In this document: positions 23,561 through 35,717 of the stretch, piece by piece
Numbering within the stretch: the first letter of the stretch is position 1
How the letters are laid out: the number at the start of each line of letters is the position of its first letter
Assembly: GCA_965644295.1 (NCBI GenBank)
Contig: CBFFRP010000249.1
Coordinates: 95,854 to 159,853 of the forward strand
From: Paraphysomonas bandaiensis
Taxonomy: Eukaryota > Chrysophyceae
Length of the DNA: 64,000 nucleotides
Direction of reading: 5' to 3'
Translations under genes and position numbers: made by a program
Notes under the pieces: generated by a model
The model's input: only the letters and a program-made list of their open reading frames with translations
What the model was told of the DNA's origin: nothing
Database searches by the model: none

Positions 23561-25162
23561 GTGTCTGTGAGCTGTACTGTCTCATCGTTTGACCTCTCAG
23601 ACAGAAATCAGTTTGCATCCGATGCAGCTGCTACAGTCGCGCAGAATGCCGTTACGAATAATGCTGTCAATGCAGTTGCATTGAACAGAAGTATTATTCA
23701 GACTACTGATACGAAGAATTTTAGTCATAAGGTGGACAAGTCATGGTCTGTTACTAACCAGAAGAGTAGTGGGAGGTATATTGCGTAACGATATGCTACA
23801 GTATCGTATCTGTAGCTGTTGCATAATAGTTTACATTGTAATCGGAAGATTCGTGGGTGTCTACAGTATTTATGGGCGTTTATGATATTGTTATATGTTT
23901 AACATTCGGTTTCAGGTGCTGGCTATTTGCCACCCTTAATCTCTTTCGAATCGGTGCGATGAAAAAGTTAAACGTAAAAGAATTTGAATTCAGCCAGGCA
24001 TATGTTCATTTTTGGGATAAATTTGAAAGATGTAATCACTTTCTTGAGGCAATGATCGAAACTGCATCACGAGATGTGGATGATCGCACCGTTGCTTACA
24101 TGCTGCACGATCCCATCGGCGACGGAGTAAGTATTGGGTGCATTTATTCTAGAATGTAATATAGTCAATATGCAGGGTCAATGGTGTATGGCAATCAATA
24201 TCATTCGCAAACATGGTCTCGTTCCGAAGAGCGTATTTCCTGAATCTCGAAGTAGTAGCGAGACTCGGTTGATGAATACTAATCTTAAGGAGATTCTACG
24301 TTGTTCCGCCTGTGAGATTCGTAACATTCTCTCTTCCACAAGCGGTGATCAAGGTCTACGACTGGCGATTGATCATAAAAGGAAGCGCTTGGGTGATGTG
24401 TGGCGGATGCTCTGTATTCACCTGGGAACTCCACCAGAAACATTTTCCTGGCAGTGGACTGATGTAAACGGAAGTTTTCACAGAGTCAGAGATGTGTCGC
24501 CAGTGGAGTTCTGTTTGGAATACGCCTGCGTAAATCGTGATATTAATGAATATGTGTGTCTTGTTAATGATCCACGCAACCCTTTCATGCAGACGTACAC
24601 AGTGGACTATTTGCAGAGTGTAGTAGGGGGAGATCCAGTGGTCTATTTAAACGTGGATGCGGAAACCATGAAGCGAATAACACAGCAGCAGCTTGAGGCT
24701 GGGGAGGCTGTCTGGATGGGATGTGATGTGGGAAAACAGCTTCACCGTGAGTCAGGAGTGTGGGATAAGGAAATGTTTCAGTATCAAGAGTTGTACGGAG
24801 TGTCCTACGGTATGAATAAAGCACAGCGGTTGTTGCATGGTCAGACGTTGATGACACATGCGATGATGTTCACAGGTATAGATTTCATTCTTTTACTTAT
24901 TCACTAAATGCGTGCAGGTGTTGATGTGGTGGAAGGTCGGCCATTGCGATGGCGCGTGGAAAACTCATGGGGAGAGAACAGTGGTGAGAAAGGGTTCTAC
25001 ACTATGAATGACAATTGGTTCGAGGAGCACATGTTTGAGATCGCTGCACCTCGTAGCTATCTCTCAGAGGAGATGTTGCAGTGTCTTGATACTTTGAAAC
25101 CTATTCGCCTACCAGCGTGGGATCCGATGGGAAGTCTTGCCCGTTCAGAAGCATATTTGTAA
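23561..25162 (+). CDS. BLMH: Bleomycin hydrolase-type cysteine aminopeptidase (C1B)
   Basis: Papain-like aminopeptidase, cytosolic and usually a hexameric barrel, that trims peptides and homocysteine thiolactone-type substrates. Exons are about 23561-23775, 23916-24126, 24176-24875 and 24917-25162. The catalytic cysteine is in S-S-G-R-C-W, with its codon assembled at the first splice (AG|GTGC). The histidine is in L-M-T-H-A-M and the asparagine in V-E-N-S-W-G. Other family blocks are F-S-H-K-V-D, E-F-E-F-S-Q, G-D-G-G-Q-W, A-V-W-M-G-C-D-V-G-K and the C-terminal P-A-W-D-P-M-G-S-L-A. Unlike yeast and human enzymes the chain adds six residues after Ala. The N-terminus is uncertain: the frame starts at a GTG, and a nearby ATG (23518) is in another frame, so a short upstream exon is likely. 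Confidence 0.94.
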
Positions 25163-26541
25163 TGAACAATTCTACTCTCGTGTCCTGTTTGAGAATGAAG
25201 TATTTGTTCTTGTCAGTGTCTTCCCTAAAAAACCTAATGACGCATACCCTAAAATATTTACTTATAACCAGCGAATAGTATTAATTAATTCACTTTAAGA
25301 TCTCGTGATATATGTGTCAATAGATAGTTTAAATTGAAAGAAGCTGGTAGAATAAATCGACATTTAATATGTACTATATGGAACAATAGTTTCTTCTTCA
25401 GTGTGATACATATCTTAACAAACATATATCGTATGAAGAGAAAAATATAACAGATTATTGATTTCAATATTTCATACGACATACGAGTGATATCGAGGAA
25501 TCACTGTGACATGACAGGTGTAACAGGTGTAGTTGCTCTGAATAACTACTGAATGACTTCGTTCTACAGTACTGATAGAGTCATCCATACAGAGACACAT
25601 CACGATGCAGTTGGGAAAGCCCTTATGGGTCACACTCTTGTGTCTGAAGTCTGCACGAGGATTATATTTACCTCTCATCAACTTAACGCTTATTCATCAC
25701 GATAACAATCCGAATACATATCATCCTCTCCAGATCACTGGCATCTCTGTTTTTCCATGTATTTAAGTAAGCAGTGATCATCTGTGTGCATGGATACAGC
25801 AGCCATCTCTGCATCTGCAGTTGCTCTGCATGCATTGGAATGATCCTCGATGTACGGGCTGTTATACTGGGGGTGGTTGTGCGTGCATATCAATTATTTC
25901 ATTGAAAAATCATCGTTTTTCAGTTAAAAGTGAGAAAAAGTGACTTTTTAATGAAAAAACGATGACTTTTCAATGAAATTATGAACAAATCGACATCAAC
26001 GTAGTATATATATAGAGGTGTAGAGTACAGACCGTATACACACCGTATTACTGCTGTAGAGTACACTGTGTAACAGACTGGAAACGTGTGTTTTTATACA
26101 TTTGTTCCCCCAAACCCCTAGTTTTAGACACACATACGCTTCGTACTGCTGCGTATTGTACATAGTGTATGTATACAGCAGTGCAGATATCCATACACTG
26201 AAGTTGATCTTATAGAGGATGATGTCAGTGTCGTCTCTCGTGTCTTCCATACAGTCACATATCGCACATATGCAAGTAAGGTAAGGCACGTAGGTATCCA
26301 CTGACTGCCTTATCATTCTCTGACTTGTATCGCACACTCTCTACCCAAAGACATGAGTGTGTAGTGTCTGTATCTGTCTGTAAACTCCTATCGCCTCTAC
26401 TCATACTCTCAGGTACACTCCTGTGAGCTATCGAGTGTACCGCATAAGTGTATACGTATAAGCGTATACTGTACACCTCATCTGAGCTCATAACTGTATA
26501 CGTATCGTATACCTGCAGGCTGCAGTGTTTCATATCTCTCT
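25163..26541. other. Intergenic with foldback repeat
   Basis: No supported gene. It contains the foldback at 25893-25979 and scattered tactgctgta/gtatac words. The start of the next gene lies at the right edge. Confidence 0.4.
25893..25979. repeat. Foldback repeat F, copy 1
   Basis: An imperfect palindrome of about 85 bp: left arm TTTCATTGAAAAATCATCG, right arm reading CGATGACTTTTCAATGAAAT. The AT-rich centre contains AAAGTGA/TCACTTT-like words. A second copy lies at about 46127-46210. Confidence 0.82.
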
Positions 26542-28717
26542 ATGTCCAAACTACCGCAATTGCGTAAGACCAGTGGAGGTGGTGCTGGTGCTGGTGATGT
26601 CCGGATGTATGGCAAACAGCTGTGCAAAGATGAAGAGGACGTACTCCGGTCATTTAACTCTCAGTTCATTAAGAAGACACACAGAAACATTAAGAGTCAA
26701 GAGAAGTGCGTCACGTCACATGACTATGATGATATACGTGTGCTTCACATGACTGTATATGTATTCACACTCATCTACTGCAGTATACGATGGTATTTGT
26801 CTGTATTATAGTTACTGATACTGTTTAACGCCATAGTATCGTACACCTGCATCTACACGCACCATACACCCACCTGTCGTACATGTCATACACCCACCTG
26901 TCGTACATGTCATACACCCACCTGTATTTCAACTGTACGACACACTATAAGCGGCATTGTATTAAGACCAACACCGCCGTCTATGTATGTATTGATACAG
27001 CATACGGTGTCGCAGTATAGTGTAGTGGGGTGTAGTGTATGTGTATTCGTGTCGTATGTATTGTTGCTGTGTGTCTCATATGCATATATGCATCATTAGA
27101 GTGATCCGTATTGTACTGATAGCCTTCAATCAGGTTGCCTCCTCCTCAGAAGCCGGCCGTTTCAGCAGAGGAAGCGTATCGTGCTGAGCGAGAGAGACTA
27201 CGCAGTCTTGTAGGCGAACTAGTGGGACTCCTCAGAGACCGGGGCTCCGATTGCTATGATCTCGTTGTTGCATTCAGAGCTTGCTCAATCAACCCACACT
27301 CCGATGACTTTGATGGAGTGGACTCGTTAGGCGCTTGTCTGTGTAAGCAAGTAAGAAACACTCACAAATGCCTCTCTTCGTATACTTATTGCTGCACCGA
27401 ATAGACATTTATTGCTGGACTAGATTGTGCTGTTCCCACGTTCTCAGGGCGAGCTGAAGAACTGTTCACATCTCTCTGTGTTGTATGTGGAGCTGATGAA
27501 TTGGACCCAGTGATATATCTACACCAGATATTCGCGATCGTCTCTTTTGCCAGACTAAAGCGTGGCGCCAACACAGACGAGGTGAGTGGATGTCTTTATA
27601 ATGCCCTCGGGTGTGGTGGGTAGTTTTGGGCAATATATGCGTGTGATATATTTGCTTAGATGGTGCGAGCTATAATAGAGGGTGTGGCATGGGAGGTCGC
27701 GCATTGTAAGCACTCAACTCATTCTGGAAATCAAAACAGGAGGCGTAGAAAGTCACAATCTCAACGAAGTGCTTCAGTGTATTCCGTGAATCGGTCGAAG
27801 AGAACGAAAAAAGTGGGTCGTGGAGGCATTACGGAGACTATGCTCCAGATGTCACTGCCTTTCCCATCTGTTGCATCTGCCCTGAGGGCTGTGTGTGGGC
27901 GTGATACTACAACGGATTCCTTCATAGATGCACTAATGCGCTGTGCGGCTTTGAGTATGCGGTGTAAGAGTAACAGACGCCAAAATGTTCTCACGTTGGG
28001 GACTGGTATACCACAATTATTAAGCGGTATCAGTTCTCCCGCAACAGAAGGACTTCCTGCACCTGTCAACAGCGCGGAAATAACAGACTCTGAAGAGGGA
28101 TCTAATCTCCTAACGGCTCCGCCTCTGACCACGGCTGCCGCTATTCACCGGAAGCGCGGTATCACAAATTCCAGCAACCAGAGTTTAACTTCTGAGGAGG
28201 CCATTGTGGTAGCGCTAGATGATGTCTGTGTATTTGCTTCCACACAGACCGAGTTTCAGTTGAAACTTCAGGCGGAGATGTTTAACACTCGCCTTACAAT
28301 ATCAGAATCAGTGTCGAATATGGGTACTGTGAGATGACATGCCATCGTACCCACTAGCTGGTCGAAGCGACAGAAACAATGTGGCGTATGTGTGGTGATA
28401 TTGTTGAAAGGACTGCCTCTAACTCTGCAGTTTGATATATTACAAAGTCAAGGAATGTCTTTCCACGACTAATCGTGATTTTCTGTGGTAATTTTGGTGT
28501 TGTATGATTCAGTTCTTGATACTGATGAAATTATCGTTTGTTGTGAGTATTCAACATTATTTGCTTACTAACACAGGTGCGGATATACAAGCAACCGTAT
28601 ACTGTACTTGCAGCAGATAAAAAAGACTACTGGGCTGAGTGTGTGAAGAATTTTATTCGCGTAATAAAAGGAAAAATAGTATACTTAATAAATATTACCA
28701 AGTGCCTTTGTATTTAA
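26542..28717 (+). CDS. Unrecognised five-exon gene
   Basis: Exons 26542-26705, 27134-27342, 27448-27581, 27660-28328 and 28577-28717 join with consistent phases (2, 1, 0, 0) to 438 residues. The last intron ends TTACTAACACAG, carrying a textbook TACTAAC branch point. Residues about 55-170 are helical and charged (A-E-E-A-Y-R-A-E-R-E-R-L), with a C-V-V-C-G-A-D motif and a well-packed region (Y-L-H-Q-I-F-A-I-V-S-F-A-R-L). A basic stretch (R-R-R-R-K-S) follows, then Ser/Thr-rich sequence. The last exon (VRIYKQPYTVLAADKKDYW) could pair with the preceding one as a small domain. No membrane segments. I do not recognise the family. Splice geometry makes it a convincing gene; function unknown. Confidence 0.68.
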
Positions 28718-28849
28718 TTGTATATAGAATATAGAACACATTACTACGCAATATGTGACACATTCACTACATTACTTTAGTTATAATTATACGACAAACA
28801 GTAGTGACTGTCTTAATATTAGCAATTGGCGTAACAAGTCAGGAGTCAG

Positions 28850-29310
28850 AACTAATTTAGCATTGAAATTTAACTAACTAGTGCTTAACTCTGATATCCT
28901 ACTATTTTACGCTACGAGAGCTGCTTGTGCGTCACCACAAGCACTAAGGCGCAACCACTTTCGCTCTATTACTCAGAGCAAGCGCAGTGAGCAAGCAGAA
29001 TGTTGCTATACCTGAGATCTGCTTACTGCTGACTTCAGGATTTTTGAGTCCTTATGGTGAACATCCCGGATGCTTGACTTTTAAGCAGGCAGACCAATAC
29101 CCCGGATTCCCGGATGCATGTTTATTCGCCAGGACCCGAAGACGCCTACACAAGTGACACATATATACATATATCATATATTAGTGGGTAGAAAACTATC
29201 TACCGACTATATAATATGCGGCTCACGTTAGTTTCCCGGAGAAATACCTCCGGTGCTTATCTCCCAGAACATCACGAAATGGTGCGATTCCGACTTTGTT
29301 GAGAGGTACA
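28850..29310 (+). repeat. Dispersed repeat R1, copy c (extended)
   Basis: Forward copy with the ACTAACTAGTGCTTAACTCT lead-in, the core (GCTGCTTGTGCGTCACCAC), the GACGCCTACACAAGTGACAC block and a further downstream block (AGTGGGTAGAAAACTATCTA, then TATGCGGCTCAC and CCCGGAGAAATA). The same extension follows copy g at about 50735-50860, so both share more than 400 bp of homology. Confidence 0.85.
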
Positions 29311-29554
29311 ACGTACATCAATACTAGGCATGTTGAGTTCTGCAGTATGATGTGATATATATTGTGCAATTGAAGTGAGTTAATAGTGTGCAATAGATGA
29401 AGTCAACTCATAGGTATAACGGGTGATAACAGTTACAAAAGAATTACATTCAGTTACTGATGTGTGACTATATAAGATATAGGAGCCCGTCTTACGAAGT
29501 CACCCAGCTCATGGAAGACTTTCTCACTGCGTCGCTACGACACATCTCCAATAA

Positions 29555-30622
29555 TCTGACATAGGGCCACTTCTCGGGGATGCACTCGACCTTTGCTACA
29601 AATACGACCTCCAGCAATACAGCACCACCCGGGACGGTGTCTACACGGCCCCCTTTCGAATTGCCACCCCTTTACTGAACACAGAGCGGAGCGCGGCTAC
29701 CACACTAACTCCATCCTCTTCGCACCCACAACACCCCCCGATAATACGACTCTATCCCCAATCGTATCCGAGAAACTGGCTATGTCTGGGACAAGTCATA
29801 CACAAATGGCAGGAACAGCACCAAACAAAAAAACGAGGGAATGAAGCCACTGTAGCAGCAAAATGTACCGACTGCACCAATGACCACGACAGCATCGCAC
29901 ATATGGTCCTCGAATGCCCTCACTATGACCTCGCACAAGTTAGAAAGGAAATATATCACCAACACCGCAAGGCCATTGACAATGCCAAGAACACCACAGC
30001 CCTCAGACCATGGTTCTCCTCTGCACTCACCAAAATCTTATCCGCTGCCTGGAATCCTAATACCCTCCAAGTTGAGAGATACTGGACGGGCAATATCACA
30101 GCCTCCCAACTAGTAAACGCATTCGGCCACCATATCTCCGCTGCCATACAACCTCAGGAGTTCCACCAGCTCGAAAAACTGATAATAAAAATTCTTAGAC
30201 CACTACTTTTTACAAAATGGCGGCCTCCACATGCTTCAGGACAGAGGAAGGCAGCATATCCAAGCCCTCACTCCCAGCACACAGATGACAACGCACACTA
30301 CCGAGCTAAGCCAACACGATCACAGGAGGCCCACCACGCTCAAACCGCCAATACTAAACCTCCTCCACCCCCAGAAAATATTCGAGCCAATCCACCTCCC
30401 CCACGAACTCCCACCACGTACAACAGACAAACGCTCATCACATTCCCCACGCGGCCTCAACTACCTACAACGCGCTCCTCTCCTCCTTATCACTCAATTC
30501 CGTCTCGCCTCATGACTCCGAAGCGCACAGTCCTCACCTCTAGTACAACAGAGGTGTCCCTGACTAAATGCATTAGCCGGAACAGTTGCACCATGGTGCT
30601 CGCACTAATAATGCACAAGTAG
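29555..30622 (+). mobile_element. 3' fragment of a non-LTR retrotransposon (LINE) ORF2
   Basis: An uninterrupted frame of about 355 codons starting after a TAA at 29552-29554. It includes C-T-D-C-x9-H-x4-C (H in D-S-I-A-H-M-V-L-E-C-P-H-Y), the CCHC-type knuckle typically found near the end of LINE reverse-transcriptase polyproteins. The following helical and then Pro/Thr-rich sequence has no further motif. The endonuclease and reverse transcriptase domains are absent, consistent with 5' truncation during target-primed insertion. It lies directly beyond R1 copy c. No poly-A tail or target duplication was found. Confidence 0.65.
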
Positions 30623-31371
30623 TTCCGGGACGCTAACAGATAGAGGGTGATCTCGCTCGATACCTACAGTAGCATTAAACTAAAGAATTTGTAGATGTAG
30701 ATTAACACCATTACTGATATTATTGTCATTCGTGTACCAATACTGTGGAATAAATTAGCTTCATTCTACCTACTAAAGAGTAAAGAGCCAACAAAAGTAA
30801 TAATCAGCCTTTCTTACATAAGATATAGGAGTGACTGGTGAACATATGATAAACAGATGTTGCTGAGAACTGAGAACAGATGTTTCACCAGATGTTACAT
30901 GAATGTATAAGGAAGTGTTTGAAGTTTAGATTAATAATTATAACTATAATTTCTTACTTGAAAGTGAATTGTATTCAACGAAGCAAGAATAAGGTTTACG
31001 TGTAAGAAAAGTTAACTTCAGTGTAATGTCCAATTCTAACAAGGTATAGTGCATGTCACTGATCACATGCTCAGTATATCAATTTTTTGTCACTAAATCT
31101 TAATACTTAATGCATTAAATTACGGTGAATTTTATACCTGCTCCACTTAAGAGATAAGCATGAACAGTCTCAGACAGCAAAAGTACACTACACCAAAATA
31201 GGGTGGATGCTCCCGAGAAGTTAGGAGCATTAATAAGCAAATGTGGTTGAATGACCTCGTGCATTATTAAAGATGTTACCTATATGGCTACTGAACGTTG
31301 ACTGATCTAAATCTCCAATGGGTTTCATATCTATTATCCATGTACCAACGTCAATTATTTGCACAGACAAG
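30623..31371. other. Intergenic, AT-rich
   Basis: No supported gene. The first 80 bp may be the LINE 3' untranslated sequence; the remainder is AT-rich up to the stop of the villin-headpiece gene. Confidence 0.4.
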
Positions 31372-34322
31372 CTAAAACAACATAAGATTTTTCTTCCTCT
31401 CTGTGCGACGCCATTTCGGCATGGCACGGAATTCCGCCTGCATTCATCATTCGAATCAATAACATAATCAATATATGTTTACCCAGACCTTGGTCATATT
31501 AAAGCGAACCAAGAACTCCCCGTCCGATAAGTGTTCTTCTAACTCGGATTGAGTCACACCATCGTAACTTTTCATGTAATTCCGCCGGACCAATTCGTGG
31601 TACGAATATAGTTCTCTGTATTTGGGTTAGCTAACTTACATCAAATACTTTGTGTTAAACCTTCCCGTATCAGGGTCCACACCTATGGACTTCTCGGGTA
31701 CCATGTCAATATACTGCTGCATGCGGTCATCCGTAGGAGAAGCTGCAGATACAGCTATTGAACTCCCACCTTTGTTCCTTGGGGACACATCCTGCATGCG
31801 AATAAGGCACAGTAGATACTACAGAGGGCATTACCTGTTGATCTGCGTCACTTTTCTTCGACCCTACAAGATTCTCAAAAAAACCTCGAATGTTTCCAAC
31901 TTTCTTCTCTTCCAATAACATCTGTAGGCTCGTACGTGGTTCTTTAGTAGTGGGCCTACCACCTTTTGGGGGGGAATCAACAGTCTTGCTTCGATTTCTA
32001 TCTCTGAGCATATATTTCATACAAAATCAATGGTTGAATGTCTACGCACTGTTTTTGCTCGTCAACAGGAACCTTCGAGCCAGGTGTACTTATTCGCCTC
32101 ACGACTCTTGTAAAAAAACCTGAGAATGAACACACCAAGTCGATTACCTATACAGAGCAATAGGTCCAACATTACCATCATTTTTCTGTGCACTTGTAGG
32201 AGATCCATTCTCTTCTACTCCTGTACTATCCACGGATGCAGTCGCTGTTGTCTGGGCCGCCGCAGCTGGAGTAGAATCCTTTTCTGTTGATATTTCTGCT
32301 TTTACTGTCTCCGATTCAGTATGGTTTTCACTTGGTGCGTCATCTATCGGAGTATGAACGACAGGCTGTGCATTGGCCGAGGACATCCGTCTTCTAACCC
32401 AACCTAGCACCCCCTCATCGCCTTCTGTCGTCGCCTGTTTCCCAGTAGGAGACACGTCACTAGTTTCAGGCTGCTTATTGTTGGCGGACTCGCTGACGGG
32501 TTCAAGCTCCTTATCTGCAGTAGTTTCACTGCTAGATTCAGGCTCCTTTATTGTAGCAGCAGACTCATTGGTGGACTCAGGCCCCTTGTTATCAGCTGCA
32601 GGCTTGTTAGTGGGTTCAGGTTCCTTCTCTGTACTAGAGACAATGCTGCGCTCAGACTCCTTGTTATCACCTGCAGATTCGCTATTGGGCTCAGGGTCCT
32701 TGCTATCAGTTGCCGAGTCACTAATTGATTCAGGTTCCTTTTCTGCAGTGGATTCACTACTTGGTTCAGCACGTTTTTCTGGCACGGGTTCACTAATAGG
32801 TTCAGGCTTGTCTGCAGCAGGTTCACAGCTGGATGTGGGTTCCATTCTATCTATAGTGGCTTCCGGCGTCACCTTATCTGTAGTAGGTTTGCTGATGGAT
32901 TCAGGCTGTTTTCCGCAGTCATTTTCAAGATTCTTGTTAACAATAGGCCTGCTAGAAGCCTCTGATGTAGTCTCATTTCTATTCAGACTTGATGCTGCAA
33001 TTCCGCGGAGTTTGTCTTCCTCATTCAAAGTGATCTCAACAGCATTGGAACTCTTTCGTGCTTTTACTTCCCATAGTTCCATGGGTACCCCTACGACACC
33101 TCACTGTTAGAAAATAGCTGTACATACTATAGCGCGTTATTGGCACCTTCTAAAGTAATATCGTTTACGGAACCCAGGTCTAGTGACTTCATCACTGACT
33201 GGGACACGGTTAGTGATGACCTTCGATTTCGGGCAGAGGGTCTGCTCACTCTCCGCCCGATTTGCTCTTCCGTATTTTTCCCCTTCCCGGTCTCTTCACC
33301 CTCCGCAATTGAGTCCATGCTTAACCTTTGTGATCTGCCACTCCCACCACTGCGGTTTGATACTGGTGGCGATGTAGGAGAGTTAACTTGACTAGTACTC
33401 GGCTTCTCTGGGGATGCTTGCTGCACCGCGGGTTTCGTCGAGACAGCAGCAGAACCTCTCCCACTCCCACCTCGTCCACCCGCGCCACGACCACGCCCCC
33501 CTCTACCGGCCCCTCGTCCACCAGCACCCCCTCCACGCCCCCCGCTAAGAACACTGTTACCCATCGGACGACTGAAGGTGGACTGCTTCGCGACTGTCTG
33601 CGCCCTTGCCTTCAGCACTTCTTCCACCTGAAGATACCGTAAGTCCATGTAAACCTAAGGTGCCAAAACAATAACCTGTCGCTTTTCTTCAGAATATCGA
33701 AACATATCAATAATTTCTGCGGATTTTGCTTTCGGATCTGTAAGGCGAGGTCCAATTTCAGAAATGAAAGCAATTTTAGTCTTCACAGATGCAGTCAACT
33801 GGTATGCGATCAGATACCAAAATTATATGATTACCAACACACGTACCTTCAACAACTCAATCAAATCATCTGATGAGAACAGGTAGGGAGTCTTCTTATT
33901 ATGAAGAGTTCTGATACGCGCTTGGTTGTCACTGTAGGATACGGATTACATGTACAGTTATGTTAATGCAATATACGAATCAGTTCACAGATGTGAATGG
34001 CTTCGCCTACACATACGTAGACTGATATCTCCATATGCCAACTACATAAACATACACATCTGCACATACATACACACGTCTACATACACACACACACATA
34101 TAGAGGTCTACACACACATACACATCTAATGAACGACTCGCACCTGAGTCCCTCTAATATGGACAGCAAATTATTCAAATCATCCCTCTGAATCTTCACT
34201 GTGTCGGCCAGACTCTCTATGGAGATAACGGACCCCGACGAGTCTTCCTTCGACTCGAAAGGGTTGCTTTCCACCTCCAAAAAAGACGATCTTCTCTTCG
34301 CCGCTTGAGTGCGTAACGACAT
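31372..34322 (-). CDS. Villin-headpiece protein with long acidic linker
   Basis: Nine exons (34322-34144, 33931-33847, 33780-33676, 33654-33147, 33090-32176, 32001-31835, 31791-31640, 31615-31489, 31437-31372) keep phase and give 767 residues. The final two form a complete villin headpiece, an F-actin-binding domain: Y-S-Y-H-E-L, G-V-T-x2-E-L-E-E-H-L-S-D-G-E-F, F-N-M-T, and A-E-F-R-A-M-P-K-W-R-R-T-E-R-K-K-N-L-M-L-F at the very C-terminus, as in villin. The N-terminal ~150 residues (E-I-G-P-R-L-T-D-P, F-R-Y-S-E-E-K-R-Q) look like a DUF4476-type helical domain. Between lie an RGG-rich segment and about 200 residues of repeating E-P-x-S-x-S-A-x-D-K units. Likely a cytoplasmic actin linker. The headpiece is secure, the N-terminal call moderate. 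The acceptor at 32002 uses the second of two AGs. Confidence 0.86.
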
Positions 34323-34430
34323 TTGAATTATTCACAGGACGATATTCTCTATACAGAGTTATGCATACATGGACTTGAAGTCGATGCAACGAGAATGCCA
34401 CGCTATGAATTAACAGACCCGCCCTCTACA

Positions 34431-35002
34431 CATACATACACATACATACACATACATACACATACATACATACATACATACATACATACATACATACATA
34501 CATACATACATACATACATACATACATACATACATACATACATACATACATACATACATACATACATACATACATACATACATACATACATACATACATA
34601 CATACACATACATACACATACATACATACATACATACATACATACATACATACATACATACATACATACATGCATACATACATACATACATACATACATA
34701 CATACATACATACATACATACATACATACATACATACATACATACATACATACATACATACATACATACATACATACATGCATACATACATACATACATA
34801 CATACATGCATACATACATACATACATACATACATACATACATACATACATACATACATACATACATACATACATACATACATACATACATACATGCATA
34901 CATACATACATACATACATACATACATACATACATACATACATACATACATACATACATACATACATACATACATACATACATACATACATACATACATA
35001 CA
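34431..35002. repeat. (CATA)n microsatellite
   Basis: About 570 bp of almost pure CATA tetranucleotide with rare TGCA or CACA variants. It lies between the divergent villin-headpiece (start 34322) and ferredoxin (start 35090) genes and reads CATA on the ferredoxin sense strand. Confidence 0.98.
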
Positions 35003-35089
35003 GTGAGAGTGTGTTACTGTGTGTGCTGTTCATATTATTCTGATAGCACACTTACGCTGCTGTCTTCTCTTCCTTTCAGTCATCACACA

Positions 35090-35717
35090 ATGCATCTCGC
35101 ACTTTTTAGACGGCATTTCTTTCGCTCCCAGAGCCTGTATGGGGTCCGTATGGTGTCCTCTTCCTCCCCGACACTGCACCAGCACATACCTGACCATATC
35201 CTCAATGCAGAGAGGTAACCGCTGCTTGTGGTTCATTTGGAGGCTCATTTGCTTATAGTTTAACTGTGCACTGGAAGAATAAGGACGGAGAGGTCACGTC
35301 CACTCCGGCTAAAGGTCAGCTCTCTGCTGCTGTTGTTATCAGCCGATATGCGGACTTATTGTATGTGTGTATTCACAGTCGGGATGAATCTTCTGCAAGT
35401 CGCTCATCGCGAAGGCATAGACTTAGAAGGTACTCAACTTATCTTGTAATGTCTCTAAATTATTTTGTACAGGCGCATGTGAAGGAGTGTGTGCTTGTTC
35501 GACTTGCCATTTAATATTCGACCAGGATGTTTATGATAGCTTGCCGGAGCCGTCTGAGGATGAAGAAGATATGTTAGACATGGCCTATGGTCTTACTGCA
35601 ACTTCACGGTTAGGATGCCAAGTAGTATTAGAGAAAAAACATGATGGCATTGTTCTGGAACTTCCTGCAGCTACTAGAAATTTTTATGTTGATGGTCACA
35701 AACCCAAACCCCATTAG
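35090..35717 (+). CDS. Mitochondrial [2Fe-2S] ferredoxin, adrenodoxin type
   Basis: Small electron carrier that feeds mitochondrial Fe-S assembly (Yah1/FDX2) or P450s (FDX1). Four exons (35090-35214, 35259-35314, 35379-35429, 35473-35717) give 158 residues. Residues 1-40 are Arg/Ser-rich without acids until D35, like a mitochondrial presequence. Cluster ligands are C80, C86, C89 and C126, with spacings x5, x2 and x36 identical to adrenodoxin. The D-E-E-D-M-L-D interaction helix and A-Y-G-L-T-A-T-S-R-L-G-C-Q block are present. An extra cysteine, C84, sits inside the cluster loop (C-E-G-V-C-A-C-S-T-C). FDX1 versus FDX2 cannot be separated here, though the essential Fe-S role is the likelier default for a single copy. 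Confidence 0.95.

Noticed and set aside
32373-33110. 245-codon plus-strand frame
   Set aside because: Antisense shadow of the EP(S)-repeat linker exon of the villin-headpiece gene.
34323-35051. Long open frames (up to about 230 codons) of IHTY or MYVC repeats on both strands
   Set aside because: They are only the translation of the CATA microsatellite, open in every frame; the same holds at 54640-54965 and 60666-61397.
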